From the NCBI RefSeq assembly GCF_013284055.1, contig NZ_CP054143.1:1736001-1800000 (forward strand): 64,000 bases of DNA. The letters run 5' to 3'. The notes under the pieces were generated by a model. That model saw only the letters and a program-made list of their open reading frames with translations. It made no database searches and was not told the DNA's origin. The stretch comes from Deefgea piscis. Its GTDB lineage: Bacteria; Pseudomonadota; Gammaproteobacteria; Burkholderiales; Chitinibacteraceae. Of this stretch, positions 38,287 through 48,556 are shown piece by piece (position 1 is the stretch's first letter; the number at the start of each line of letters is the position of its first letter). The position numbers were made by a program, and so were the translations under genes.

Positions 38287-39507
38287 ATGCAGATATACCG
38301 TGTTGGCGGCGCTGTTCGTGATCGTTTATTGGGTTTGCCAGTCAAAGACATTGATTGGGTGGTGGTGGGTAGTACGCCACAAGCGATGCTCGATTTGGGC
38401 TATCAAGCGGTAGGAAAAGACTTCCCTGTGTTTTTGCACCCTAACACACATCAAGAGTATGCGCTGGCACGCCTTGAGCGTAAAAGCGGCCATGGCTATA
38501 CCGGCTTTGAAGTGCAGGCTAGCCCCGATGTTACTTTAGAAGAAGACCTGCTGCGCCGTGATTTAACCATCAATGCTATTGCCGAGGACGAGCAGGGCAA
38601 CTTGATCGATCCCTACGCTGGGCAGGACGATTTAGCCGCGAAAGTATTACGCCATGTTTCACCGGCTTTTGCCGAAGACCCCGTGCGAATTTTACGCTTG
38701 GCACGCTTTGCCGCGCGCTTTGGTTTTGCAGTAGCACCAGAAACCATGACTTTGATGCGGCAAATGGTCATCGACGGTGAAGTCGATCATTTAGTCCCTG
38801 AACGTGTTTGGCAGGAAATGGCCAAAGGCTTAATGGAAGCGCAGCCCAGCTTAATGTTTGCCATTTTGCGCGAATGTGGCGCTTTAGCCAAAATCGCGCC
38901 AGAGATTGATGCGCTATGGGGCGTGCCGCAGCGTGCCGATTACCATCCAGAAGTCGATACCGGCGTGCATGTCATGCTGGTGCTGGACTATTGCGCCGCG
39001 CAAGGCTGGCCACTGGCAACGCGCTTTGCCGCGCTGTGTCACGACTTGGGCAAGGCCGTAACGCCGGCCGATGTCTTGCCGCGCCATATCGGCCATGAAG
39101 CACGCGGCGTGCCGCTGGTAGAGCGGCTGTGTCAGCGCTTGCGAGTGCCAACTGAATGTAAAGAATTGGCCGTTTTAGTCTGCCGCGAACATACCTTGGT
39201 GCATACCGCCGAGCAATTACGCCCCGAAACGCTGTGTGCTTTATTCATGCGCTGCGATGCTTTGCGTCGGCCCGAGCGATTTAAGCAATTGCTTGATGCG
39301 TGTTTGGCCGATGCGCGTGGTCGCTGGCAGTTTGAGCAGTGTGACTACCCGCAGCAGGTCTTTTTGTTGCATTTGCGTGATGTGGTCGCCGCGGTGGATG
39401 CAGGGGCAATTGCGGCGCAATGTTCGCAGCCGCAACAGATCGCCAAGGCTGTACAAGCGGCCAGAATTGCCGCGATTGCCCAAGCTAAGCTAGCAATACT
39501 TCGTTGA
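38287..39507 (+). CDS. cca: Multifunctional CCA-adding tRNA nucleotidyltransferase
   Basis: Adds and repairs the 3' CCA end of tRNAs. The nucleotidyltransferase head has [10 protein letters not shown] and DIDWVVVG (catalytic Asp pair). The [10 protein letters not shown] motif and neck follow. A C-terminal HD domain ([15 protein letters not shown]) gives phosphohydrolase activity, as in the E. coli-type enzyme. AAGGAA lies eight bases before the ATG; 406 aa is typical. Confidence 0.95.
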   Translation: MQIYRVGGAVRDRLLGLPVKDIDWVVVGSTPQAMLDLGYQAVGKDFPVFLHPNTHQEYALARLERKSGHGYTGFEVQASPDVTLEEDLLRRDLTINAIAEDEQGNLIDPYAGQDDLAAKVLRHVSPAFAEDPVRILRLARFAARFGFAVAPETMTLMRQMVIDGEVDHLVPERVWQEMAKGLMEAQPSLMFAILRECGALAKIAPEIDALWGVPQRADYHPEVDTGVHVMLVLDYCAAQGWPLATRFAALCHDLGKAVTPADVLPRHIGHEARGVPLVERLCQRLRVPTECKELAVLVCREHTLVHTAEQLRPETLCALFMRCDALRRPERFKQLLDACLADARGRWQFEQCDYPQQVFLLHLRDVVAAVDAGAIAAQCSQPQQIAKAVQAARIAAIAQAKLAILR

Positions 39508-39627
39508 ATTGTTAGCGGCTGATTTTAAATTTGCATGCCGGTTTATGGCTTGGGTTTATATCGTGTGTGTGATGGTTTGAGTTTTGATTGTCAGTATTTA
39601 TTAAGACTTATTTAGTCGCTATAGACC

Positions 39628-39655
39628 GCACTCTCGCTAGAGAGTGCTTTTTTTT
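39628..39655 (+). terminator. Intrinsic terminator of cca
   Basis: GCACTCTC/GAGAGTGC stem (39628-39635, 39640-39647) with GCTA loop and eight T. It lies 120 bp after the stop, just before the FIST operon. Confidence 0.9.
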
Positions 39656-39710
39656 CGGCGAAAAAAAATGCCTTTGCTAAGCTGAATTATCCATGTTGCG
39701 AGGCAATATC

Positions 39711-40856
39711 ATGAAAGTGGCTCAGATTAAAGTCAGTAATATTAAGGATTTAGAGGGAAAAATAGCAAATATAAGTCAGATTGATCCTCATTTCTTACTG
39801 GTTTTTGCCAGTCGAGCCTTATTGACTGATACGCAATGGTTTAATCAATTGCGTCAGCATTTTCCAACAGCGGCCTTATTGGGCTGTTCCACTGCCGGTG
39901 AGATTGCCAATGACGGCGTAGATGATGATTGCTGCGTGATCACGGCGGTACATTGGCGGGCAGGGATTCCTTTTTGTGCGATCACACCCTTGGCAGGAAT
40001 GGCCGATAGTGAGGCCGCAGGGCGGCGTTTGGCTGATGCCCTCAATCAGCATCCACTGGGCGGGGTACTGGTACTGGGCCAAGGGGCGGATATTAATGGC
40101 AGCGCCTTGGTGCAAGGCTTGATTGCAAATTTAACTGCCAAGGTACCGGTCATGGGCGGGCTCGCTGGGGATGGCACCGCATTTAGCCAAACCTTGGTGC
40201 TCAGCAACGAAGGCATTGCCAGTAATAGCATCGTTGCCATGGCGATCCCGCCGGAGATTGCGGTGGGGCATGGCTCGTTTGGTGGCTGGCAACCCTTTGG
40301 TCCTGCTCGGCGCGTTACGCGCAGCGTGGGCAATGTGCTGTTTGAGCTTGATGGCGAGCAGGCGCTGGATGTGTATAAGAATTACCTCGGTGAATACGCC
40401 GCTCAATTGCCGTCATCGGGCTTGCTGTTTCCATTTGAAATGCTCGGGCAAGATCATCAGGCAATGGGGGTCGTGCGGACTATCTTGGGCGTGAATGAAG
40501 ACGATGGCAGCTTGATATTGGCGGGCGATATTGTGGCGGATGGTTATTTACGGCTGATGCACGCCAGTAATGACGCACTGATTGAAGGCGCAGAAGCTGC
40601 CGCCCATGCCGCACAAATGCTGGTGACGCCAGCCGATCAAAGTTTGGGCTTATTGGTCAGCTGTGTGGGGCGAAAACTGGTGATGGGGAGCCGAGTTGAT
40701 GAAGAAGTTGAAGCGGTTGCCGATGTGTTTGGTCAGCATGTCACACTCGCTGGCTTTTATTCCTATGGCGAAATCAGTCCGTTTGTGAGCTCAACTGAGT
40801 GCAAATTACACAATCAGACCATGACGATTACGACATTGAGTGAGCCGCAAGTATGA
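39711..40856 (+). CDS. FIST-domain sensory protein
   Basis: FIST N domain (about residues 15-200: FPTAALLGCSTAGEI, then VPVMGGLAGDG) and FIST C domain (about 210-360), a ligand-sensing module linked to signal transduction; no membrane segment. The upstream ATG 39693 is rejected because GAGG sits seven bases before 39711. It overlaps the hybrid kinase gene by four bases, so the sensor probably delivers its signal to that kinase. The ligand is unknown; small molecules such as amino acids have been proposed for the family. Confidence 0.9.
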   Translation: MKVAQIKVSNIKDLEGKIANISQIDPHFLLVFASRALLTDTQWFNQLRQHFPTAALLGCSTAGEIANDGVDDDCCVITAVHWRAGIPFCAITPLAGMADSEAAGRRLADALNQHPLGGVLVLGQGADINGSALVQGLIANLTAKVPVMGGLAGDGTAFSQTLVLSNEGIASNSIVAMAIPPEIAVGHGSFGGWQPFGPARRVTRSVGNVLFELDGEQALDVYKNYLGEYAAQLPSSGLLFPFEMLGQDHQAMGVVRTILGVNEDDGSLILAGDIVADGYLRLMHASNDALIEGAEAAAHAAQMLVTPADQSLGLLVSCVGRKLVMGSRVDEEVEAVADVFGQHVTLAGFYSYGEISPFVSSTECKLHNQTMTITTLSEPQV

Positions 40857-43843
40857 ATCGAATGCTTGCTCGTCAGTTAAAACGCCATTTGGCGTGGGCC
40901 GATGAAGCAATGTCTGAGGCTCAGCTGTGCGCAATCGAAGAATATATTGCAGCACACCCTGAATTTCCTTGTCTGGGTTTAGGGGCAAATTTTCGGCGTT
41001 TATTGACTGTGATTGATGAAGCTTATCAGCAGTCCGAACGTGATTTGGCATTGAGTTCGCGTAGCCTACAAATTAGCTCGGATGAATTAACCCGCAGTAA
41101 TGATACTTTGCGGCTCGAAAGTGAAACCAGACAAAGAGCAATAGATGCTTTATGGCAAACCGCGTGCCAGCTACAAATGAGCTTGGGTCTGCCGGTGGTA
41201 AATAATGCGACGGCAGATTTAGAGCAATTATCGATTTTGATGGGGCAGCTGGTTGATGCGCGCCAACAAGCCGAGCTGGCTTTACAAGCACAAGCAGCAC
41301 AATTTCAAACGCTAGTGAATAATATTCCGGGCGTGGTATTTCGCCGAGAGATCGCTAAGCCTTGGGGTATGCAGTATATCGACAAGGAAATTGAAGTGCT
41401 CTCGGGCTATACCCCGAATTTATTTCTAACTTCATCACCACAGCTGAGTTATCACACCCTCATCATGGTCGATGATATGGTGCTGCTCGATCGAGCCATT
41501 GCTACGGCCGTCGCGGGCGGCGAGCGTTATAGCGTTGAATATCGAATTCATGATGCACAAGGTGTTTTGCATTGGGTTTATGAGCGTGGCCAAGTGTTGC
41601 GCGATACGCAGGGTCAGGTGCAGTATTTAGATGGGATATTGTTTGATATCACCGAGCAAAAACAGGCTGCACAGCAAGTACGGCAACTTTCTGCCGCCAT
41701 CGAAGCCAGCCCCAATCCAGTTTTAATTACCAACTTGCAAGGATTGATTGAGTACGCCAATCCAAAATTTGAGCAAACCTTTGGCTTTACGAGCGCAGAA
41801 ATGCTGGGCAGAAGTCCGGTCGATGTACTCGGTGGTGGCGTGCCTAACCCTGTGGCGCACAATAAAATTTTGCAGCAAGTATTACAAGGCCAAGAGTGGC
41901 ATAAAGATTTACGTAATATTTGTAAAGATGGCTCTTTGATTTGGATGTCCGTCTCTATTTCTCCGATTCGAGAGCAAAGCGGAGAAATTACGCACTTTGT
42001 GGCCGTTTATGACAATATCGAATTAAGAAAAGCCGTAGAAACCGAACTCATTAATGCCAAAGAAGCGGCCGATCAGGCAAATCGCTTAAAAAGTGATTTT
42101 TTAGCCAATATGAGTCATGAAATTCGTACGCCAATGAATGCCATTATTGGTATGACGCATCTCACATTACAGACTGAGTTAAATAATAAGCAAAGAGATT
42201 ATTTAAGCAAAATTAGTTTGGCTGCAGAATCATTGCTGCATATTTTGAATGATATTTTGGATTTTTCAAAAATTGAAGCCGATCGCTTAGGGATGGAAAC
42301 CATTCCATTTAGATTTGATCAGGTATTAAATCAAGTTCGTTCTTTGCATGAAATAAAAGCCGAGGAAAAGAAACTTGAATTAGAAATAATTCTTGCGCAA
42401 GATTGCCCGTCTACTTTATTAGGTGACCCACTTCGGATAGGGCAAATTCTCAATAATTTGGTGAGTAATGCCATTAAGTTTACGAAAGAAGGTAAAATTA
42501 AAGTATCTGTGGAAGTCGTCGCACAATTAGAAAATAAAGTTCGCTTGCATATTGCAGTACAAGATAGTGGTATTGGCCTGACTCCGATTCAAATGAGTAG
42601 TTTATTTAAGCCATTTTCTCAAGCCGATAGTTCAACAACCCGAAAGTTTGGTGGAACAGGGCTGGGTTTATCGATTTGCAAAAGCTTAGTTGAAATGATG
42701 GAGGGCGAGCTTTGGGTTGAAAGCCAAGTCAATCTTGGCAGTACTTTTCATTTTACGGCATGGCTGGCCTGTGCCTCGGTTGATATTGAGGTGGATAATC
42801 CAACCCAAAATCGAAAAAATCTGAATGGGGTACGTATTTTATTGGTTGAAGATAATCCATTAAATCAGCAGGTTGCACAGGAATTACTCACCGGTGCCGG
42901 CGCTAGCGTGTTATTGGCTCAGCATGGTGGCGAAGCTTTAGGCTGGTTATCGATTGATCCATTGCCGTGTGATTTTATTTTTATGGATTTACAAATGCCG
43001 GTGCTAGATGGGCATCAAACGACGCAATTAATTCGTAGTGATCCACGTTTTGTCGATTTACCCATTATTGCGATGACGGCGCATGCAATGTCCGATGAGC
43101 GGCAGCGCTGTCTAGAAAATGGCATGAATGATTATATTACCAAGCCGATTCGCCCCGATGTTTTATTTGCCACCGTAATTAAGTGGGCGGCAACGCAAAA
43201 TATTATTCTTGATGATATTGAAGTGATTCAGCAACATTTTAATGAAGATCATCTCATTCAATTTCCAGGGATCAATACGCAAGAATTATTGCAGCGGTTT
43301 ATGGGGGATAAAAAATTATATACCCAACTGTTTAAACAATTTTTACATGAATATAAAAATGGCAGTGAAACATTAACGCACTTACTTAAAAAAGATTTAA
43401 GGGGTGCTACGTTATTTGTTCATTCAATGAAAGGCGTTGCGGGTACTTTAGGCATGCATTCACTCCTTGAGGCGACGATTGCACTCGAAAATAATCTAAA
43501 GCAAGATCCCAAAGCAACTACTAAAAATGCAACGGCATTTTGTTTAGAGCTCGATAGAATGATTGAAATGGTTTCAACAGCCTATAGCGAGTCCGCGGTG
43601 AGTAATCTGGCGGTGGTATCAAATTCAGCCGAAGCTGAGCTGTTAATCGAGCAGTTATTTGAATTACTCGATGCCTGCGATGGCGAGTCCGTTGAGATTT
43701 ATTATAAATTACGCGATGATTTAGAGCATGTCGTGGATGTGAGTTTACTTGATCGGCTGGGTTGCGCGATTGCCAATGATTTTGATTTTTCTGCTGCGAC
43801 CAGGTGGTTAAAAGAAATTCAATTAGCAAGGGGTTTGTCATGA
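40853..43843 (+). CDS. Hybrid sensor histidine kinase (PAS-PAS-HisKA-HATPase-REC-HPt)
   Basis: Soluble 996-aa kinase. N-terminal coiled region (about 1-140), two PAS domains (about 150-265 and 275-395), HisKA with phospho-acceptor His422 ([11 protein letters not shown]), HATPase with GTGLGLSI, receiver with Asp712 ([11 protein letters not shown]) and an HPt domain with His857 ([12 protein letters not shown]). No membrane helix, consistent with input through the cotranscribed FIST protein. Its stop overlaps the start of the HD-GYP regulator (ATGA), the likely phosphorelay target. Confidence 0.93.
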   Translation: MNRMLARQLKRHLAWADEAMSEAQLCAIEEYIAAHPEFPCLGLGANFRRLLTVIDEAYQQSERDLALSSRSLQISSDELTRSNDTLRLESETRQRAIDALWQTACQLQMSLGLPVVNNATADLEQLSILMGQLVDARQQAELALQAQAAQFQTLVNNIPGVVFRREIAKPWGMQYIDKEIEVLSGYTPNLFLTSSPQLSYHTLIMVDDMVLLDRAIATAVAGGERYSVEYRIHDAQGVLHWVYERGQVLRDTQGQVQYLDGILFDITEQKQAAQQVRQLSAAIEASPNPVLITNLQGLIEYANPKFEQTFGFTSAEMLGRSPVDVLGGGVPNPVAHNKILQQVLQGQEWHKDLRNICKDGSLIWMSVSISPIREQSGEITHFVAVYDNIELRKAVETELINAKEAADQANRLKSDFLANMSHEIRTPMNAIIGMTHLTLQTELNNKQRDYLSKISLAAESLLHILNDILDFSKIEADRLGMETIPFRFDQVLNQVRSLHEIKAEEKKLELEIILAQDCPSTLLGDPLRIGQILNNLVSNAIKFTKEGKIKVSVEVVAQLENKVRLHIAVQDSGIGLTPIQMSSLFKPFSQADSSTTRKFGGTGLGLSICKSLVEMMEGELWVESQVNLGSTFHFTAWLACASVDIEVDNPTQNRKNLNGVRILLVEDNPLNQQVAQELLTGAGASVLLAQHGGEALGWLSIDPLPCDFIFMDLQMPVLDGHQTTQLIRSDPRFVDLPIIAMTAHAMSDERQRCLENGMNDYITKPIRPDVLFATVIKWAATQNIILDDIEVIQQHFNEDHLIQFPGINTQELLQRFMGDKKLYTQLFKQFLHEYKNGSETLTHLLKKDLRGATLFVHSMKGVAGTLGMHSLLEATIALENNLKQDPKATTKNATAFCLELDRMIEMVSTAYSESAVSNLAVVSNSAEAELLIEQLFELLDACDGESVEIYYKLRDDLEHVVDVSLLDRLGCAIANDFDFSAATRWLKEIQLARGLS

Positions 43844-44982
43844 GTGAAATACTGACTAACTATCGACAAACTATTTTGCTGGTTGATGATACGCCAAATA
43901 ATTTAACGGTACTGAATGCTATTTTAAAAGATACCTATAAAGTTAGGATTGCGAATAATGGTGAACAAGCATTACGTTTAGCCGAGCGTTTGCCGATCCC
44001 CGATTTAATTTTGCTGGATGTCATGATGCCGGGGATGGATGGATTTGAGGTATGTCGCAGGTTAAAAAATAATGTATTAACTGCAGATATTCCCGTTATC
44101 TTTTTAACGGCTAAAACCCAAGAAGTTGATGAAATTAATGGGTTTAATGTTGGAGCTGCAGATTATTTACACAAACCATTAAGTCCAGCGATTGTTTTGA
44201 TTCGAGTTAGAAATATCTTGTTAATGCAAGATTTAAAAAACTCAATCCAAGAGCATAATTTATTATTAGAAGATCGCGTTGCGCAGCGTACTCAAGAGCT
44301 TTATAAAATGCAGGACGCCATTATTATGGCGATGGGGGTGATGGCTGAATTGCGGGATGAAGAAACTGGCCTGCATTTAAAACGCACGCAAGAATATGTA
44401 CGTTTATTGGCCAATGCGGTGATGAACCACCCTCGATTTATAGGTGAGCTCGATAGCATTAGTATTGAATGGATGGCTAAATCAGCGCCTTTGCATGATA
44501 TTGGTAAAGTCGGCATTCCGGATGCGATTTTGCATAAACCGGCGCGTTTAACGCCGGAAGAATTTAGCATTATGAAAAATCATCCAACATATGGCCGGAA
44601 TATTATTTTAGAAGTGGAACGAATGTTGGGAGGGGAAAGCTTATTTTTACGCTATGCGCGTGAAATTGCCTATGGTCATCAAGAAAAATGGGATGGTTCT
44701 GGTTATCCTCTTGGTGCGAAAGGCGAAGAAATCCCGGTGAGTGCTCGATTAATGGCGCTGGCCGATGTGTATGATGCATTGCGTAGTCGGCGGGTATATA
44801 AGCCGCCATTTTCACATGAAATGGCGATGAATATCATTATTGAAGGGCGTGGCAAGCATTTTGACCCTGATTTAGTCGATGCGTTTCAAACTTTAGCCGA
44901 TCGATTTGCACAAATTGCCGAAGAATATGCCGATCCAAATGATGAAGATATTAACGATATGGCTTGCTCGGCGAATCATTAA
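43840..44982 (+). CDS. HD-GYP cyclic-di-GMP phosphodiesterase response regulator
   Basis: Receiver domain with Asp60 (LILLDVMMPGMDG), a short coiled linker, and HD-GYP output: LHDIGKVGIPD and HQEKWDGSGYP. Start ATG 43840 overlaps the kinase stop and has AAGGGG seven bases upstream; an upstream in-frame start at 43804 is unlikely. 381 aa. It probably closes a FIST-kinase-regulator pathway that lowers c-di-GMP. Confidence 0.93.
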   Translation: MSEILTNYRQTILLVDDTPNNLTVLNAILKDTYKVRIANNGEQALRLAERLPIPDLILLDVMMPGMDGFEVCRRLKNNVLTADIPVIFLTAKTQEVDEINGFNVGAADYLHKPLSPAIVLIRVRNILLMQDLKNSIQEHNLLLEDRVAQRTQELYKMQDAIIMAMGVMAELRDEETGLHLKRTQEYVRLLANAVMNHPRFIGELDSISIEWMAKSAPLHDIGKVGIPDAILHKPARLTPEEFSIMKNHPTYGRNIILEVERMLGGESLFLRYAREIAYGHQEKWDGSGYPLGAKGEEIPVSARLMALADVYDALRSRRVYKPPFSHEMAMNIIIEGRGKHFDPDLVDAFQTLADRFAQIAEEYADPNDEDINDMACSANH

Positions 44983-45035
44983 TTAGTCATCTAATGCGCA
45001 ATGAATCGGCGATGGTTTGATCATTTGTAGATAAA

Positions 45036-45062
45036 AAAGCGGCCGCAAAATGAGGCCGCTTT
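45036..45062. terminator. Intrinsic terminator between HD-GYP gene and chitinase
   Basis: AAAGCGGCC/GGCCGCTTT stem with A-rich left and T-rich right flanks; it can serve both convergent genes. Confidence 0.8.
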
Positions 45063-45078
45063 GTTTTATGGCTGCGCT

Positions 45079-46815
45079 TTATTTTTTAAAGTATGCGCTA
45101 TGGCTTTTGGCAAATTGGTAGGCTTGTTTGCTATCCCAATTGATTGACCAAGTCATAATGCCGCGTAAATCGGGCTGTGCTTTCAATGGTTTGTAAGTGC
45201 CGCAATTTTGCAATTTCATTAAGCAATCCAAGGCTTTTTGCGTTTCGGCAATCGGCAGGTAACCGCCACCGGCTGCGCTGGTCGTTGCTGGTAAACCAAA
45301 GCCCACTTGGTCAGCACGCAGTGCAGGGAAGGGTTTATTGACGTCGCCACCCAAATTAAAGCCAGTGAGCAGCATATCGGTCATCGCCACTTGGAAGTCC
45401 AGCGTACCTTGTGAATATTGCTTGCCATCGGTGCCACCAATGCTGCCGGTGTTGTAATGCTGAACGTGTAGCATATTCAAATCATCACGTAAGCCGTGGA
45501 TGATCGGCAAGTAGCCGCCCCATGTACCGCCGTAGAAGCCATGCCCACCTTGAACGTAGTTCACCTCCGGCGCCATCGTCAGAATAAATTTGTCACCAAA
45601 GCGAGCTTTGATGGCTTTCACGCCAGCGATCACGTTCACAATTTGTGGCGTAACGGGTTTGCGATAGTCGTCTTGAGCGGTAATGGTTAGATTGTTTTCC
45701 ATGTCTAGATCGAGACCATCGAAACCATATTTGGCAATGATGTCGCCCAGCGTTTTAATAAACCGTTCACGCGCTTCGAGTGAGTCGATCACAATCACCC
45801 CATTGGCTCCGCCTAAAGAAACCAATACTTTCACGCCCTGCGATTGTTTGAGTTTAATGTCGGCGATAAATTCAGCTTCGTTAAACAATTTATCCAGTAC
45901 AAAAGCGGCGGTACCTTTGGCGGCGCTTTGATCGCCTTCGACAAACGAGACATTGATGATGTTGTATTCGGCCGGCACGTCTTTGAGGCGCATTACGCCA
46001 GAGCCATTGTCAAAATTGTGCCAGTAACCCACCACCACGTGCTTAGGTAGCAAGTCAGTACCCGGTGTGGTGCTTGGGGTGGGGCTAGCGGTTGGGCTAG
46101 CAGTTGGGGTTGGCGATGGGCTCGTTGTCACCGTTGGTGTCGGTGAAGGGGTCGGGGTGATGACCGGTGGTACCCAATAGCCACAAGTGCCAGGTGTCGT
46201 TGGCGGCACCCAAGTGCTGCCCGGGATTGGGGTCACAATCGGGCAAGGGGTGGCCGTTGGCGTTGTTGTGGGGGTTGCTGTGGTCGTTGGTGTTGCTGTT
46301 GGGGTTACGGTTGGAGTTGCTACTGAGCCTGAAATTAATTTCCATGGCCCCCATTGGTCGCTGCCTGGCACATTGCCTTGGGTCCACCATTTGGCTTCAT
46401 AAATGGCGCTACCGACGCTCACGCGTGCGCCACCGTTATACACTTTGCTGGCATCCCAAGCGGCTACACCGGTGCTCGGTGGTGGGGTTGGGGTATTGCT
46501 TGCGACTGGGCTGGTGGTGGGGGTGGCTGTTGGGCTTGCTGTTGGATTGGTGCTTGGGCTTGTCGTCGGTCCTGCCGATGGGGCGGGGCTAACGCTGCTG
46601 CCGACTTCTTTCCACAGTGTTGGCGTTGCCGCTGGATTCCAGCCGGCACCGACATAAGCGGTGTGCGTGACTAAAGCGCTATAGGTTTTTCCGTTGTAAT
46701 CGACGATGGTATTGGCCGAATACGTGCTGCCTTCTTGCCATGTTGCGGCCTGAACGCCAGCGGCGAAAAGCAGTGCGCCAAGCAGACTGGCGATGCGAAT
46801 TGTGTTGCGTGTCAT
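45079..46815 (-). CDS. Secreted chitinase, GH18 with two chitin-binding modules
   Basis: Signal peptide (to GVQA), a CBM5/12-type module (TWQEGSTYSANTIVDYNGKTYSAL), a Pro/Thr/Ser linker, a second module (AWDASKVYNGGARVSVGSAI), a long Pro-Thr repeat linker, and a GH18 catalytic domain with DGLDLDME (catalytic Glu) and a VSLGG motif. It should hydrolyse chitin outside the cell by substrate-assisted catalysis. ATG 46815 is chosen because the signal peptide begins there; the frame extends to 46857. Divergent from metF. Confidence 0.95.
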   Translation of the reverse strand: MTRNTIRIASLLGALLFAAGVQAATWQEGSTYSANTIVDYNGKTYSALVTHTAYVGAGWNPAATPTLWKEVGSSVSPAPSAGPTTSPSTNPTASPTATPTTSPVASNTPTPPPSTGVAAWDASKVYNGGARVSVGSAIYEAKWWTQGNVPGSDQWGPWKLISGSVATPTVTPTATPTTTATPTTTPTATPCPIVTPIPGSTWVPPTTPGTCGYWVPPVITPTPSPTPTVTTSPSPTPTASPTASPTPSTTPGTDLLPKHVVVGYWHNFDNGSGVMRLKDVPAEYNIINVSFVEGDQSAAKGTAAFVLDKLFNEAEFIADIKLKQSQGVKVLVSLGGANGVIVIDSLEARERFIKTLGDIIAKYGFDGLDLDMENNLTITAQDDYRKPVTPQIVNVIAGVKAIKARFGDKFILTMAPEVNYVQGGHGFYGGTWGGYLPIIHGLRDDLNMLHVQHYNTGSIGGTDGKQYSQGTLDFQVAMTDMLLTGFNLGGDVNKPFPALRADQVGFGLPATTSAAGGGYLPIAETQKALDCLMKLQNCGTYKPLKAQPDLRGIMTWSINWDSKQAYQFAKSHSAYFKK

Positions 46816-46973
46816 GGTCGTCTCTTCCTGTTGGTGTTTGGCAATCTGGATTGCCAAGCCTGAGTCGAATGCTCAAGTTCACAAGAATATTAGGCGCTTT
46901 TCTTACTGATATAAACGTCTGGCTGAATAGTGTTGCGGCTTTATAGTCATTAATAAAAAGATTAATCTGACTA

Positions 46974-46986
46974 TGAATTACCTTCA
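46974..46986 (+). promoter_or_regulatory. MetR-like site upstream of metF
   Basis: TGAATTACCTTCA fits the MetR pattern TGAA-N5-TTCA with A at the centre. It lies 64 bp before the metF start. No SAH or SAM riboswitch was recognised. Confidence 0.45.
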
Positions 46987-47049
46987 TGATGATGATAGAA
47001 GCTCAGTGATATGATTCATCTATTGCGATTGTAAAAAAGCGGCTTTGCC

Positions 47050-47886
47050 ATGACGAATCCTTTGCGTCCGATTAGTTTTGAATTCTTCCCACCAAAAACC
47101 GATGAAGGTGCGGCTAAATTGGCCACGACTCGCCGGCAATTAGCGCAATTTAATCCTGAATTTTTCTCGGTGACCTTTGGCGCTGGCGGCACTACGCAAG
47201 AAGGCACGCTGCGCGCCGTGGTCGATATTCAAGCTGCCGGCCACGCCGCCGCGCCGCATTTATCTTGCATTGGCTCGACCAAAGACAATATTCGCCAAGT
47301 GGTTCAGCAATACAAAAATCATGGCATTAAACATATCGTCGCTTTGCGCGGCGATATTCCATCGGGCATGGGTGAATTTGGCGAGTTTCGTTATGCCAAT
47401 GAATTAGTGAGTTTTTTGCGTAGTGAATTTGGCGATTGGTTTCATATTGAAGTCGCCGCTTACCCGGAGTTTCATCCGCAGTCGCCCAGTGCCGAAGCCG
47501 ATTTGCGTCATTTTATTAATAAAGTGAATGCCGGGGCTGATTCTGCAATTACGCAATATTTCTTTAATGCTGACGCGTATTTTCGCTTTGTTGACGAAGT
47601 GCAAGCGCGTGGCGTGAGCATCCCGATTGTGCCGGGAATTATGCCGATTCAAAATTACAGTCAATTACAGCGCTTTTCGGATATGTGTGGGGCCGAGATT
47701 CCGCGCTGGTTACGCCTGCGGTTGCAGGCTTATTCGGATGATACCGCGTCGATTCGTGCGTTTGGTTTGGACTTTGTGACCGAGCTATCGGATCGCCTCT
47801 TGGCGGGCGGGGCGCCGGGCTTACATTTTTACACGCTGAACGCCGCAGGCGCAGTGTCGACGGTATGTCAGCGTTTGGGCTATTAA
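47050..47886 (+). CDS. metF: 5,10-methylenetetrahydrofolate reductase
   Basis: FAD enzyme making 5-methyltetrahydrofolate for methionine synthesis. The N-terminal SFEFFPPKT motif carries the catalytic Glu. The VTFGAGGTT, ALRGD and ITQYFFN stretches match the family barrel. 278 aa is typical for bacterial MetF. A MetR-like site is upstream. A short MITE-derived palindrome follows the gene. Confidence 0.95.
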   Translation: MTNPLRPISFEFFPPKTDEGAAKLATTRRQLAQFNPEFFSVTFGAGGTTQEGTLRAVVDIQAAGHAAAPHLSCIGSTKDNIRQVVQQYKNHGIKHIVALRGDIPSGMGEFGEFRYANELVSFLRSEFGDWFHIEVAAYPEFHPQSPSAEADLRHFINKVNAGADSAITQYFFNADAYFRFVDEVQARGVSIPIVPGIMPIQNYSQLQRFSDMCGAEIPRWLRLRLQAYSDDTASIRAFGLDFVTELSDRLLAGGAPGLHFYTLNAAGAVSTVCQRLGY

Positions 47887-47933
47887 TTTGTATCGACGTC
47901 CGATGCGGCATTGCGCCTCGGACGTTCCCCTTG

Positions 47934-47989
47934 CTAGGGTTGGTTGACGTTTGGTTTGCGACCGAAAACCAAACGTCAATAGACCCTAG
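47934..47989. mobile_element. Solo-end MITE derivative (56 bp)
   Basis: Two facing ends of the MITE-like family (CTAGGGTTGGTTGACGTTTG and a complementary right end) with only GCGACCGAA between them. That inner segment equals the complement of the TTCGGTCGC found just inside the left end of the copy at 8975. The 3' terminal CTAG contributes the stop codon of the lipoprotein gene at 47986. Confidence 0.65.
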
Positions 47990-48459
47990 GGCTGGGCCGG
48001 CACTACTCGAGCGTTGTTGGCGTTGGCAATCACATCCACCTTTTGCCCCACGCGCAGCGCTGGGTCGGCATCTTGCACAATCACTAGCCGCTCGCCATTG
48101 TCGTGCATGCGGACGGTAATCTCTTTGGCCATTTTTGTGCGCATATTGTCTTCGAGCTGATTGCCGATAAAACCACCTAATAAAGCACCAAACACGCTGC
48201 TAATCACACTACCTGTGCCTTGGCCGATGTGATTGCCCGCCAATACGCCACCGACCACGCCGCCAGCTACACCACCAATACCCAATTGTTGGCCCGGTTT
48301 GACTTCAACATCGCGAATTTGCTCGATTTGACCGCTGCGTGCACGCGCCACTTGCATGGTTTCATTTTGCGTATAGATTTTGGCCGAATCATTGCTGGCG
48401 CAACCCGTGAGTAAGGCGGCGCTGAGTAAGCCTATTTTAATCCAATGCGTATTCATCAA
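47986..48459 (-). CDS. Glycine-zipper outer-membrane lipoprotein (SlyB/Pcp-like)
   Basis: Lipobox LLTGC with the acylated Cys near residue 19. A glycine-zipper 2TM region (GIGGVAGGVVGGVLAGNHIG through GALLGGFIGNQ) is followed by a small periplasmic domain. 157 aa fits the SlyB/Pcp type of stress-related lipoprotein. Its TAG stop and the sequence beyond are formed by the end of a MITE-derived palindrome, so the original C-terminus may have been longer or different. Confidence 0.85.
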   Translation of the reverse strand: MMNTHWIKIGLLSAALLTGCASNDSAKIYTQNETMQVARARSGQIEQIRDVEVKPGQQLGIGGVAGGVVGGVLAGNHIGQGTGSVISSVFGALLGGFIGNQLEDNMRTKMAKEITVRMHDNGERLVIVQDADPALRVGQKVDVIANANNARVVPAQP

Positions 48460-48508
48460 ATGCTCCTTGGGCTGCGCTGAGGGTGCTCAACGATCAATTG
48501 CGTAAAAA

Positions 48509-48536
48509 AACCATACCGATTTTACTCGGTATGGTT
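48509..48536 (-). terminator. Intrinsic terminator of the gcr-2OG oxygenase unit
   Basis: 11-bp stem AACCATACCGA/TCGGTATGGTT (48509-48519, 48526-48536) followed on the minus strand by TTTTT. Confidence 0.85.
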
Positions 48537-48556
48537 GATTTTGGCTGTGGTGAGGC

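Noticed and set aside
45079-46815. Short repeats in the chitinase gene considered as a separate repeat or CRISPR-like array
   Set aside because: They encode the Pro/Thr/Ser linkers of a secreted enzyme and have no spacer structure.
46858-47049. Possible SAH/SAM riboswitch before metF
   Set aside because: No conserved core or pairing pattern was seen; a MetR-like site is a better explanation.
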